Assembly: GCA_023846275.1 (NCBI GenBank)
Contig: JAIUJO010000141.1
Coordinates: forward strand, 1,260,001-1,324,000
Source of the DNA: Vanilla planifolia
Lineage: Eukaryota > Streptophyta > Magnoliopsida > Asparagales > Orchidaceae
DNA: 64,000 nucleotides
Direction of reading: 5' to 3'
Both the position numbers and the translations under genes were made by a program. The stretch's first letter is position 1, and each line of letters begins with the position of its first letter. The notes beneath the pieces are model-generated. The model was not told where the DNA came from, ran no database searches, and saw only the letters and a list, made by a program, of their open reading frames with translations. Of the stretch, positions 31,401 through 45,050 are shown one piece after another.

Positions 31401-34400
31401 ATAATAATTTTTTACTTTGATAATTATTAAATAAATATTAAAACAAAGACAAGATAAAGTCAAGCATTTATTCAAATTAAATCATGTAAGGATCACTTGG
31501 AAGAAATTTTTATTGTATAATAATATTGCTAAATCAATGTAAAACATTTGAATACATAAGAAAAAATTTATGGGAAAGTTTTATTAAGCAATATCAAAGC
31601 AATCAAATGTAAAGGGTCCAATGACATTTGCTTCATCTTGATGAGATCAAGTTTGAAATTATTAAAAATTACTAAATTAAATAAACATAAATAATAATAG
31701 AAAATTATTTCAATATTAATTCTTATATTAAATCTAAAAAAAGAGAAGTCAAAGTAGAAGAATACAACAAAATCTAAGTGATGAAAAGATTTATATGTTA
31801 ACACATTTATAGTCACCAAATAACACAATAAAATAGTTGAATAAAATTTATATAAATGAGAAGAAGTTTAAGGAAACATTATTTTTGAAGATACTAAGGC
31901 AGTCATGTATAACCCTTGAAATCATTAAATCAGTTACAAATGAAAATGTCTATTAAAAATAAAAAATTAAATATTCATTTGAAAAGAGCTAATTGAGATG
32001 AACTGAATGATGTTTTTATGTCTCGAAAGGTGCTCGGTAGGAATTTTTGCGAATTGTTGTAGTTATGGAAAATGGATAACATTAATTTATTAATTTAAAT
32101 TTATGATGATATATATTACATATTGAAATGACATAAATTGCTCATGAATGTTGAATTCCAATTTTCTCTTAAGACATCTATGCTAGTCAAGAAATGTATG
32201 AACCAAAGGGTCCTATAAAACATCTAAAATCGATTAATAAAATATATTTAATAAAATATTTTTTTTTAAATCAATGAACCACGATGAGGCATGTCCAATG
32301 ATGTTCATTTCATCCCAATCTAACCATGTTTGTAAATATAATGAATTGTAGAATTAAATAAGAAATAAAAAAAAAATTATTTTTAATTCTAAGAAAATGT
32401 ATGTTAAAATTGAGATAAAATTAAATAATGTAATGTAAAATAATTAAATAAAAAGGACACAAATGTCATATGAGAGGAGATTTGGAGTTACGCAAGAATA
32501 TAAATATCTAAAGTAAAACATTTAAGGAAATGATAGAAATTTTATAAGAAACTCTCATTGAATGACATTAAAAAGATCGAGTGTAATATCTTCAATCATT
32601 AAATTATCTAAGAATTAACTATCTAGTAAATCAATCCAAAACCATAAAAGAAAAATATTTGAAAAATATAAGAATAAATATTTCATTTTTAAAAAAAATG
32701 AATTGTTATAGTTGTTTAGAATAAATAAATTTCGAAAATTATTCTAAATTTATGAAAATATATATTAATGTTGAAATGAGATAAATATAAGATATGTAAT
32801 GTTATCAAACTAAGGCAATATATAGCCACATGAGAGAAGAATTGGAGTGATATAGTAAAATAACCATTTGAATGAAACAAATTTAAAAAAAATGAGATAA
32901 ATAATACAATAAAGTAGCTTTCTAGAATGCAATAAAGATAGATTTTAACATCATCGATCATCAAATTAGCTTGTAATAGAAATATCTCGTATTGAATGCC
33001 AAAGCCATGCAAAATATGATGCTTAAAAATATAAAAAATGAATATATAATTTTATAAAGGAAGTCGAAATGAACTCATTGGCATTTTTTGTCTTGGTAGA
33101 ATGTGATTAAAAATTATTAGACATTGGCAAAGCAATTAAGGACAAAAAATAATAAATTACTATTTTAATTATATGTAAATACAAAATAAAGTAGAAACGA
33201 GATAAACTAAAACATTACAATATAATTGTGTCAATGTGATGAATATGATACGTGGGAGAGGAAATGGAGTTCATAGTAATATAACTAAATAAAATTAAAA
33301 AATTTGAATAAATGAACTAAATCATATGAGAGAGATATAATCTGTAACAATAAAGAGATTAAGGGTATGATTAAAAATTGTCTACTAAAGAAGAAAAAAT
33401 CATATGAAAATAAAATTTCAAAATAAAAAAATATTTATTTAATTGGATTGAACACATATTGAAGAGTCACCATATTGAATTTGTCCTGATAACAAATTTG
33501 GAGTTATATAGTAATATAATCAATAGAAAGTGAAGCATTCAAATAAATGAGATTTTTTTTTTTAAAGGTGCATTTCAACATTGTAAAAAGGTCAAGTGAA
33601 ACTTCTTCGAAAATCAAATGTGGTATGAATGAAAATCTCTCATAATGGGTACTTAAACACAAGAAAGAAAAATATTGAAAAAAATAAAAACATATATTTA
33701 ATTAAATAGAGCTCAACAAATGTAAATAAGCTTAACTAAAAAAAAATTATTAGTTTTATATTAGATAATCATATGCTAAAGTTTAAATTAGATTGATTGA
33801 AGAAATGTAATGTAACAAAACAAATGTGATGTAAAGGACGCACAAGAGGAGTTGCACTGTAATTTAATAGAACCAAAGCAAAAGATTTGACAAAATAAGA
33901 TATATTACATCAGAAATTTATATTCCAAGATACTAAGCACTTTTAAGTGAAAAATACTTTGTTGTCAAACAAAATACAAATAATAAAATCCCAAAATAAC
34001 ATAGAAAAAACAATATATAATAAAAAATTTAAAATTTTTAAAAAGATGTATTTATTTTGATAGAGCTCATCGAGATTAGTCGAATGACATTAGTTTCACA
34101 TGATTAGTCTTAGTTTGGAATATTTTCAAATTACCAAAGTTAATAAGATTAAATAATTATTGATTATTATTTTAAAAATATCTAAATTGCAATTAGATAA
34201 AAAATGAGAAGAATAGAAATAATGTAATATGAGAATATCAAAGTGATGCAAAGTCCACATGAGTAGAAATTGTGACATTCAAAGTATTATAAAAAAATAA
34301 AAGCAAGAACCTAAAGAAATGAGATAATATGTTTGTGATAATTGAATTCTGAGATCTATAGGAATGATTGCAACATTTCTTATTGTCACATCCACCATTA

Positions 34401-36854
34401 AATAAATTGTATTACAAAACAATGTAATTTGATAAAACGAAGTACCATAAAAAATAAAAAAGAAAGTAATTTTATAAAGCTCATCTAGTCACTACACGCT
34501 CGCTTGTTTCACTTCGATGAAACCTCATCTAGAATTTCTAAGAGTCACCAAAGTAAATAAACATAAAAAATAAAAAAGTATAATTCTTTAATTTTGACTT
34601 ACATAGAAATATTACCAAAATAAAGCTAAAAATTTTAAGAGATGAGATATGTTATATGTGAAGAATTTTCTCATGAAGAATGACAAAATCAACAAAAATA
34701 AATTGTTGAAAAAAATTAAAAAATTGAATATTTATTTTCATAAATGTCAACAAAATTTGGAATGTGGTTTTTTTTCTCTATTGAGCCTAATTTTGCAGTA
34801 TTGTAAATTTCGAAATTAAATAAGTATAAATAATAAAAACATGTTATTTTGATATTAAGTAAATGTATATTAATGCTAATATAAGACATAATAGAGCAAT
34901 ATAATATCACAAAACTAAGGTGATATAAAAGTCACATGAGAGGACATTTTGCTTCACGTAATAAGCAAATCACAGCAAAAACTTCAACAAAATGTTATAA
35001 GTTATATAAGAATATTGAACTCTATGATACTAAAGAAATAAAGTAAAAATCCTCCACTAAAATGTTATCTAAGTCAAAAAGTATCTTAAAAGTTGCAAAC
35101 TTTAAACAAAAAAGTTTGAATAACACAAAGTATAAAGAAGTAACTGACATAATCTCATTGACATGAGTTCAATGATGTTTGTTTTTGCTTTGATCCGAGC
35201 TTGTTTTAAAATTACCATGAAATGCTAAAGTAAAATTTTTATTTTAATATTAATTAATTATGTAGTAATGTTTAACATGGTAAATTAAAGCAATGCTAAC
35301 ATTAACTTATAAAAGTTGTGTCAAGGTTACATGAGAGGAGATCAAGAGTTACTTAGTAATACAAAAAAATAAAAGCTAAAAATCTAAAGAAATGAGACAA
35401 ATTGTAAGGGAAATTTGCATTTGAGGATATTATGGAGTTTAAGTATAACATCACTGATCATCAAAATAAGTTGGAATATAAATGGTTTCCAGTGCATTCA
35501 AATATATAATAAAATAAAACATTTAAAAAAAAAATAAAAAATGAGTATTTAATTTGCTAGCTCTCATTAAAACGAGCACAACATTTTCTGATCGCAATGA
35601 AAAATTGTTTAGGGTTGCTATTAATTATCAATATAAATAATCATAAATAATAATAAATTATGACTTCTTTTTGTTCAGTATATAATAAAAGCAAAGTAAA
35701 AAATTTTGAATTGCTGTGATATAGCTAAATCAAAGCAAAGTAATGGTGACATGAGAGTAGATTCATAGTTATAGGGCAATGTGACCACATCAAAGCAAGT
35801 AATTTGATACATGAGATAAATTTAGGAAAGTTATATTCCAGTATATTAAAGATGCAAGTATGATATTCTCAATTTTTTGATCACATACAAATCTAAAAGT
35901 GGCTTAAAATATGATAGAATCACAAAAAATTAGACTATTTAAAATAATAAAAAAGATTAATTATTTTGATATAGCACACCATGTTAAGTCCAAAAAAGGT
36001 TTTTTTTTCTATTGATTGGTCCATTTTTGTAATTACTTTGAATAATCAAAGAAGATAAGCAAAAAAAATAAAAAAATTATTACTTTCATATTAAGTAAAT
36101 ATATATTAAAGTTTGAATAAATAAAGTAAACTATGTAAAAAAATTGAATTCTTAAACACTAAGGACATTCACTTTAATGTCTTTGATCATCAGATTACAT
36201 ATGAATTGAAAATCCTCCCAAAACTTATGAAAACTCTCAAAAATAAAGAATTTTAAAATTTAAAAAATAATATTTAATACAATGGTATTCATCGAGATGA
36301 GCTCAAGACATTTGTTTATATCTAATATAACTGAGTTACAATAATTTCAAATTAAAAAAACACACAAGCATTAGTAATTTTAAATTATTAATTTAATATT
36401 ACATAAATATACATTAATGCAAAAATAGGATAAATTAAATTAGTGTAATAGAACAAAATAAATTATTTATAATAGTCTAATGAGACGAGACTTTGATTAC
36501 GTAGTGATATAACAAAATCAAAGGATAAAAGTATCAGAAAGGATTTATTTTCTAACATACCAAAGAGACAGGTATAACATGCTCAATCATTAAATAAAGT
36601 GAATGAAAATGTCTCGTAATGCATGTTAAAACCATTGAAAAATAAATTATTTAATAAAAACAATTTTTAATTATATTGAGTTCGTTAAGACATGTCCCAA
36701 AATATTTGTTTCAACTCAATTAGACTTCGTATTGAATTTCTACTAATAACGAAAAATAAATAGTCATAAATAATTACAAATTATCATTTCGACATTAATT
36801 GAAGAAATAATATTATTTGAAATAGTTAAATTGAAGCAAACTTATATAACAAAA

Positions 36855-37110
36855 TTGATGTGATGTAAAAATTATGCAAAAGTAAATTTAGATTTTCATA
36901 TCAAAATAATTATATAGATGGGAAAAAGTTCAAGAAACGTGACATATTGGGTGAAAGAATGCATTCCAAGATACTACATACATCAAAGCTATATAAAACT
37001 CACATAAGAGGAGACTTTTAGTTCCATAGTAATATAACAAAATCAAAACAAAAAATTTGAAAAAAGAAATAATTTGTGTAAGAAAGATTGATTCCAAGAT
37101 ATTATGCTCA
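36855..37110 (+). repeat. Unit with a duplicated half (~130 bp)
   Basis: The half-unit from the gatgtaaa...cacat box to the gcattccaagatac box occurs twice in a row, at about 36,855-36,982 and 36,983-37,110. The ttccaagata box reads at about 36,964 and 37,092. The landmark spacing across it is 543 bp, which equals one unit plus about 130. Confidence 0.65.
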
Positions 37111-40100
37111 TTGAGCATAAGATCTGTGTTTGCCAAATTAGATACAAATCAAAATGCCTCATGAGGCATGAAAAAACAATAATAAATCTAATACTTAAAA
37201 ATGTATAAAAATAAATAACATGTCAAGTTATCTAGTATTATTTAATTCATCTTGATCATTTGGAATTATCATTAATTGAAAATTAAAATAAATCCTATAG
37301 AATGATAAATTATTATTTTAAAATTTATAAATATATAATGAAGCAAAAAAAAGATAAACTAAAGAAATGTAATATGACTAAATCTATATGATGTAAAAGT
37401 CATACAAAAGTCAATTTTGTGCCTCACACTAATATAACAAAATTAAAATAAAAAGTTTTTAAAAAAATGAGGTAAATTGCATGGAAGTAGATTCTATGAT
37501 ACTAAGGAGATCAATAATAACATCCTTGATTGTCAAATTGGGTACAATTTGAAATGGCTTATAAATTGTGACAAAACATTCTTAAATAAAATATTTAAAA
37601 ATATGAGTTTGTACATCCAAGTAGATAAAGTAGTTTGAGATGGTTAAACTATGCTTATTTTGTCTTGATCGAACCTCATTTGTGATAACAATGAATTACC
37701 AAATTAAAAAACATAACTAGTAAAAATATATTACTTTAATATTAAGAAAAAATGTACTAAAGTTTAAATATGCCAAATTCAAACAATGAAATGACCCGAA
37801 ATAAATTTTTTGTAAATGTTACATGGCAGAACAATCAATGTTCATAGTTGCATACCAAATCAATGTGATACTTGTGAAGAAGTGGGATCAATTGCATGGG
37901 AAAATCATAATCGATGATACTAAGGAAGTCAAGTGTAACAATTGGATTGCAAAATAAGGTATGAATCAAAATGAATTGTAAAAAATGATGAAAAATAGAA
38001 AATAAAATATTTAAAATATATAAAAATGAGTGCATAGTTCAATAAAACTCTTTGAGTTGAGTCCAACTATATTTGTTTCATCCTAATTATAACTCGTTTG
38101 GAATTCCTATAAGTCATTAAACAAATATAATATAACTAAATTGAGATGATAGAAAACACAAATGATAGAAGAATTAACATTTCATAGTAATATAAGTAGA
38201 TCAAATTGAAAACTTTGAAGAAATAAGATGAATTACAATAGAAAGCTGTAGTACACAACATTAAGGGGATCGAGTGCAATATCCTCATCGATTAAAATCT
38301 AATGACATTTGTATTGTTTATGTGAGACATCATTCGAAATTACAGTAAATTCTTAAAGTAGAAAAAACAAATAATAAAAAAATTATTATTTTAATATCAA
38401 TTAAATATATAATTAATTTATAGTAGAATAAATCAAAGGAATATAATCTATCCAAATTAAAGAGATGCAAGGTTACAACTAAGTAGATTTTGTTGCACAT
38501 TAATATTACTATATCAAGGCAAAAATTTTTAGGAAAACATATTTATTGAATAGGAAATAAACATTCTATGATATTAAAGAGGTTGAATGTAACATCCTTC
38601 AATATTTGATCAAATGTGAATCTGAATCTCACATTAAACAGGCCAAAACCATAAAAAATTTTAATATTTAAAAATATAAAAGTGAATAATTTCTTGGGTT
38701 GAACTTATCTAACTGATTCGAAAATTATTGGTTACATCGTTTGGAATTACTATGAATAAAAAAATCCAAAAGCATCAGTAATAAGAAATTATTATTTTCA
38801 ATTTAAGCAATGAAATATACTTAAATAAATGGGATGTAAAAGTCACACAAGTTGAGATTTAGAGTTACATAATAAGATGACCAAATAAATTAAAAACTTT
38901 TGAATAAATGGGATAAATTCTATGGTTAATATTCATTCCAAGTTGCCCAAGACATCAAATGCACCAAAATCGATTATCAAATATGTTGCAAATCATAATC
39001 TCTTCTAAAGAATATCAAAATACTAGAAAATAAAATATTTGTAAAAATAAATTTTAGTTTTAAGTTGGATGTAGCTTGTTAATATGATTTTAAAGTTATT
39101 TTTTCCATCTTTGTAGCATCTTGTTTAAAAATATTGCAATGGAAAAATCTATATATAACTAATAATAAATTATTACTTTAAAATTAAGTAATTTATTTTA
39201 TCAATGATAAGAATGAAATAAATTGAATTAATTTATTATAAGACAGTCAAATTTTTATAAAGATCACGTAACAAGAATCTTACAGTCACATAGTATTGTA
39301 AGAAAATAAAAGTGTCAAATTTGAAGAAATGAGATAAATAATAAATGACTTCGCTTTCAAAGATATTCAGGAGATTAATTATAGAATCCTTATTATAAAT
39401 TAGCTATGACTCAAAAATGTCCCATAAAAGGTGCTAACAGCAAAAGAAAATAAAAATTTTAGAAATATAATGTTAAATAATTGACTTGATAGAGCTCATT
39501 TAGAAGAGATCGATGGTTTTTGTTTCATCTGAGTCAAAACTAATTTTGAATTATCACAAATTTACAAATTTAATAGACATATATAATAACAATTTAATTT
39601 AAATATTAAGTATATAAAAATTAAAGCTTTAATAAGATAAATTGAGTCAATGTTATATAACAGGGCAAAAGTGATGTTAATACCAAACAAGAAGAAATTT
39701 AGAGTTACCTTGAAATGTAACCAAAACAAAAATGAAAATTTTGAAATAATGGGATAAATTATAGAAGAATTCTACATTCCAAGATATCAAGGAGTTTTAT
39801 TGTAATAGGAAGAGCTCATGAAATGAGTCTAATGACTCTTGCTTCAACTTGAGTTGATCTCTTACAAAATTATTACATATTATAAAGTTAAATAAACAAA
39901 AAAATATATATCATAATTTTTATTAATACTCAAATATATATTAAAATTTAAATTATGTCAAATTGAATAATATAATATAACCAAATGAAAGTAATGTCAT
40001 GGAGATGCAACTAAAGATTTATAGTTACATACAAATATAACAAATTAAAAATGAACAATTCGAAGAAATAAAAAAATGATATTGGAAATTGTAATCATAG

Positions 40101-40582
40101 ACATTAAGTGGATAGATTGTAAAGTTTTTTACCATCAAATAAGTTAAAATTCAAAATACCATTTTAAACAACACAAATTTCCAAAAAATATAAAAATTTA
40201 AAAATAACAAAAGTAAATACATAATTCAATATAGAAGGTAGACATGAGTTCAATAATGTTCATTTGGTCTCTATTAGATATATTTTTGAATTATTACAAG
40301 AAAATTAAAAAAATAGGCATAAATGACACTAAATTATTATTTCATTATTAAGTAAAAAAAAATTAAAAATAAAACTCTAAAAACTAAAGGAAAGTAATAT
40401 AACAAAAAAATGAAAACTTAGAAAAAATAAGATAAAATGTTTAACAAATTGGCATTCTAAGATTACTAAAGACAACAATTGTGACATCCTAAATTATTAA
40501 ATTAGATGAATTAAAATACCTCATAAAGCATAGTTATAATTTAGGTAATAAACTTTAAAAATTTTTAGAAATGAAAAATTTA

Positions 40583-40675
40583 GATGAAATAGGAGAGGAA
40601 TACTGCAATTTACGTAATTTGTATAATTTCTTCACCTAGATATGGTTTTAATTCTTATTAACTATAAATTTCATC
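40583..40675 (-). repeat. Micro-inversion or odd insert within a unit
   Basis: About 90-110 bp here do not fit the forward phase and lengthen the unit to 522 bp. The segment is bounded by gatgaaat (40,583-40,590) and atttcatc (40,668-40,675), an exact 8-bp inverted repeat. Read on the minus strand the inside resembles the gaagaaat...aaatt...gca.tattcc part of the unit, so an inverted fragment of the same family is likely but not certain. Confidence 0.45.
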
Positions 40676-43600
40676 GAAAAAAATAAAAAAAATATTTTAT
40701 TAGATATAACGCATTGACATGAGTGCAATAATATTTTTTCTATCTTGATTTGATCTCATTAAATTATGAATTACCAAATTAAATAAGTAAAAATACTAAT
40801 AAAACTATTATTTTAAAATTAGGTTAATATATTTCAAATCTTAAAAGAGATAAATTGAAGCAATGTAATACAAAAAAATAAATATGTTCTAAAGATCAAC
40901 TGAGAGAAGAATTAAAGCTACTTTGAGATATAACAAATTAATTAGAAAAATGTAATAAAAAAAATTAAACATACTGAAAAGTTGCATTTCAATATTCAGT
41001 GTAATATTTTCAATCGTAAAATAAAGAATTAATTAAAATATATCATAAGGCATGTTCAAATATATTAAAAAAAAATTTGAAAATGCAGGAAAACAAACTT
41101 AATTAGATGAGGCTCATCGAGACGAGTCCAACGACATTTATTTCATGTTAATCGTACCTCATTTCAAGCAAATTCAAACTACCAAATTAAATATGAAAAA
41201 ATATATTTTTTTAAATCTTAAGAAAATTTAGATAAAAACTAAAATGAGATAAATAGGTCTAACACAATATGACCAAATACATGAGATGTAAAGGTCACAG
41301 GAGAGAAAGGTTAGAACAATATATTAATATAACTAAATCAAAAAAAACAATTTGAAGAAATGAGATAAATTGTGTGAAAATGTTCATTCCTAGATACTTA
41401 AGAGATCTTGTGTAACATCCTCGATCGTCAAATTGAATACAAATTGAAATTCTAAAAAATTATGTCCAAATGTTTAAAAAAAGATATTTAAAACTATTAA
41501 AATAAATATCTTATTAGATAGGGCTCATCAAAATGAGTCTAATGACATTTGTTTCAACTATATAAGATCTAATTTTGAATTACTCTAAATTACATAAATA
41601 ATTATGCATAAAAAAGCTAATATACATTATAATTAATTTGAGATAAATTGAAGTAATGCAATAGAGATAAACTAAAGTGATATAAAGTTTATATGAGACG
41701 GTTTTTAGGATCACATAGTAAAATAACAAAATAAAAGAAAAAACTTTGAAGAAATAGGATATATTGAATTTTAAAATTGCATTCCAAGATACAAAGGAGA
41801 TGGATTATAACAATGTTTATAGTCAAATGATGTACTAGCCAATATTTCTCTTAAATATTGTTAAACAAATAGGAAAAATACTTAAACTTCTCATTTGGAA
41901 TGATGATAAATTTCTTAAGTAAATAAGAATAGATAATATGAAATTATTATTTTAATATTTATTGAAAATATAATAAAGCTATATAGAGATAAATTAAAGT
42001 AGTGTCTTACAACTAAATAAATGATATGTAAGGGTCACACAAGAGGAGATTTATAGTTAAACAAAAATAAAATCATTTAAAAGCAAAACATTTGAATGAA
42101 TAATATAAATTATATGGGAAAGTAGCATTTCAAGATACTAAGTAGATTAAATGCGGCATCCTTTATTATCATATCAGGTATGAGTAAAAATGACTTATAA
42201 ATAATAAAAATTGTAGAAAAAATGTTAAAAATATGAAAATATTTATCTAATTAGATAAAGCTCATTGCGATGAGTCCAACAATCTTTAGTGTGTCTTGAT
42301 CAAACCTTGATTAAAATTACTTTGAATCACCAAATTAAAAAAGCTTAAATAAAAAAGATATTGTTCTAATATTATTCAAATGTATGTTAAATATGAAATT
42401 TGTTATGCTATGCTAATGTAATATAACAAAATAAAAGATTAGTAAAAGACACAAGATAAGGTATTAGAGTTACATAGTTACATAACTAAATTAAACTAAA
42501 GAAATGAGATAAACCATATGGTAAAGTTGCAGTCAAAGGTACTAAGGAGGTTAACCATAACATCCTTGATCATCAAATATGGTACAAATCAAATGTCCAT
42601 TAAAAATGATAAAACCCAAAAAAAAGTAAATATTGTAAAGTAAAAAATGATTATTTTGTTGATAAAGCACCTAAAAATGTTACAATTCCATTTGTTCCTA
42701 TCGATTAGAACTTGTTTGAAGTTACAAAAAATTATTAAAGAAATAATGATAAATAATAAGAGATTATTGAATTTATATTTAGTAAATATTTAGTGAAGTT
42801 GAAGTGTGAGAAACTCAAGTTGCATTATACATCTAAATCAAATAGAGAAAGAGGTTGCATGAAGGAAGAATAACTATTTCATAGTAATATGAGTAGATCC
42901 AAGCAAAAACTTTAAGCAAATAAGTAACATTATATAAGAAAGATGGATTGCATGAAACTAAGGAGTTTGATGTAATATCAACAATCATTAATTAAAGTAC
43001 AAAAGGAAATGCCTTGCAAAATATGGGAAACCATTAGAAATTAAATATTTAAAAATATGATAATGAATATTAAATGGGATAGATCTCATCAAGGCAAATC
43101 GAACAAAATTTATTTCATTTGTCTTAGAACTTGTTTTAAACCAATACATATTTATCATATTAAATAAGCATAAATAAAAATAAATATTTTTTTTAATATT
43201 AAGTAAATATATATTAAATTTACAAAATGAAAATTTAAATAGTGTAATTTAACTAAATTAATGCAATCCAAGGTCACACTATAAGACAATAGACTTTCAT
43301 AGTAACTAATTCAAAGCAAAAATACATGAATAAATGAGTAAAATTTTATGAATAAGAAGCATCCTAAAATAATAAGTTTATTAAGTGCAACAACCAAGAT
43401 CATCAAATGAAGCACAAATAAGATAGTCTCATAAAGTATTCCAAAACAAACGAAATAAAATTTTTTAAAATTTTGAAAAATATATATTTAATTAGATAGA
43501 TTTCTTCAAGATGAATCAAATGAGGCTTATTTTTTCTAATTTACCAAGTTTGGAGTTACTACTAGCGATGAAATCAAATAAGAAAAAAGTAGAATAATAA

Positions 43601-45050
43601 TTATTTTAATATTAAGAAGATATACATTAATATTAAAATTAGATGATTGGAAGCAATATAATATAGCCAAATCAAAGCGTTATAAAGTTCACATAGGAGG
43701 AGAATTAGAGTTTCTATAGAATATACCCAAATAGAAGTAAAAGATTTGAAGAAATAAGATAAATTATGTACGATAGCTACAACCAAAGTTACTAGGATGG
43801 TCAAGTGTGACATCATCGATTATCAAATTATTTATGAATTAAAATATCTCATTAGGCATGGCAAATCTTATAAGGGTAATAAAAAAACTAAAAAATAAAT
43901 ATTTAATTATAAAGGGCCTTTCAAGGTAAGCACAGTGATGTTTGTTTCATTTTGATCATTCTTTAAATAAAATTAACACAAATTACCAAAGTCACTCAAC
44001 ATAAATAATAATAAATGATTTTTTTGACAAAAAAGTACATTTATAACGAAAATGAAATGAGAATAATTGAGGTTGTATAATTTACCTAAACCAGGCAATT
44101 TAAAATTACATGATAGAAGATTTAGAGTTACATAGTAACATAATGAAGTAAATGCCAAAATTTTGAGGAAACTAGATGAATTTTGTGAGAAAGTCGAATT
44201 TTAAAATAAAAAAAGAGAATATGTGTAACATCCTCAATCAGTAAATCATACACAAATAGAAATGGCTCCTAAAATCTAAAAATTGCTAAGAAAATAAAGT
44301 ATTTGAAAATTTTAATAAAAATATTTTATCATGTAATGCTTTTCGAGACAAGTCCAACAACATTTTTAACTCCATTAGACTCCATTTGAAAATATTACAT
44401 ATAATTTTAAGTAAATAATATAAATAATAATAAATTATTATTTTTTAAGTAGATGTATATATTTAAAGAAAAATAAGATAGAATGAAGTGTTGTAATATA
44501 ACTAAAACAAAGCGATGTAATGGACACACAAGAAGTGATTTAGAGTTATGTTGTAAATTTCCAAATTGATGTGAGAAATTTGGAGAAAGGAGACAAATTT
44601 CAAATACAAGTAACACTCAAAGACACTTACAAGATCAAGTGTAATAACCTCAATCATTAAGTAATGTTTGAATCAAAATGCCTAGTAAAGCATATTAAAA
44701 TCCCAAAAATAAAATATTTTAAAATGTAAAAATGAATATTTGATTGGAGAGTGAACATCAAGATGAGTCAACCAATGTCTCCATCTAAATTAATCCTTAT
44801 TTGTAATCACTACAAGTTACTTTATAAATAATCATAAATAATAACAAACTATTATTTTTGTATGAAGGAAATATAAAATAAAGCCAAAATGTGATAAATT
44901 AAAAAAATATAATATAGCAAAATTAAAGTGATAAAAAGGTACAAGATAATTGAATTAGAGTTACATAGTAATATGATCAATTCAAAGGTGTAATACATGA
45001 ATAAATTAATTTTATAAGAAATCCATAGTCAAAATTACTGAAGGGATTGA

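Larger units (their letters stand above)
27645..36570 (+). repeat. ~415-bp tandem repeat array, block F3, part 1 (forward)
   Basis: Landmarks lie near 27,916, 28,381, 28,808, 29,223, 29,630, 30,040, 30,326, 30,682, 31,193, 31,606, 31,903, 32,172, 32,580, 32,944, 33,362, 33,595, 33,945, 34,370, 35,040, 35,442, 35,857 and 36,173. The units 27,916-28,381 and 30,682-31,193 are enlarged; those near 30,326, 32,172 and 33,595 are shortened. The 34,370-35,040 interval lacks a clear landmark. Chance minus-strand open frames at 31,568-31,828, 32,716-33,012 and 34,716-34,910 lie within it. Confidence 0.9.
36571..45050 (+). repeat. ~415-bp tandem repeat array, block F3, part 2 (forward)
   Basis: Landmarks lie near 36,571, 37,114, 37,513, 37,931, 38,271, 38,586, 38,956, 39,376, 39,795 (eroded), 40,116, 40,477, 40,999, 41,410, 41,796, 42,150, 42,553, 42,969, 43,384, 43,805, 44,222 and 44,639. 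The run from 42,150 to 44,639 has spacings of 403-421 bp and gives the best estimate of the unit length. The units at 36,571-37,114 and 40,477-40,999 are enlarged for two different reasons, given in their own entries. Confidence 0.9.

Noticed and set aside
32716-33012. 98-codon minus-strand open frame that looks membrane-like
   Set aside because: Hydrophobic composition follows from T-rich repeat sequence; similar frames occur at many phases of the unit and no frame is conserved between units.
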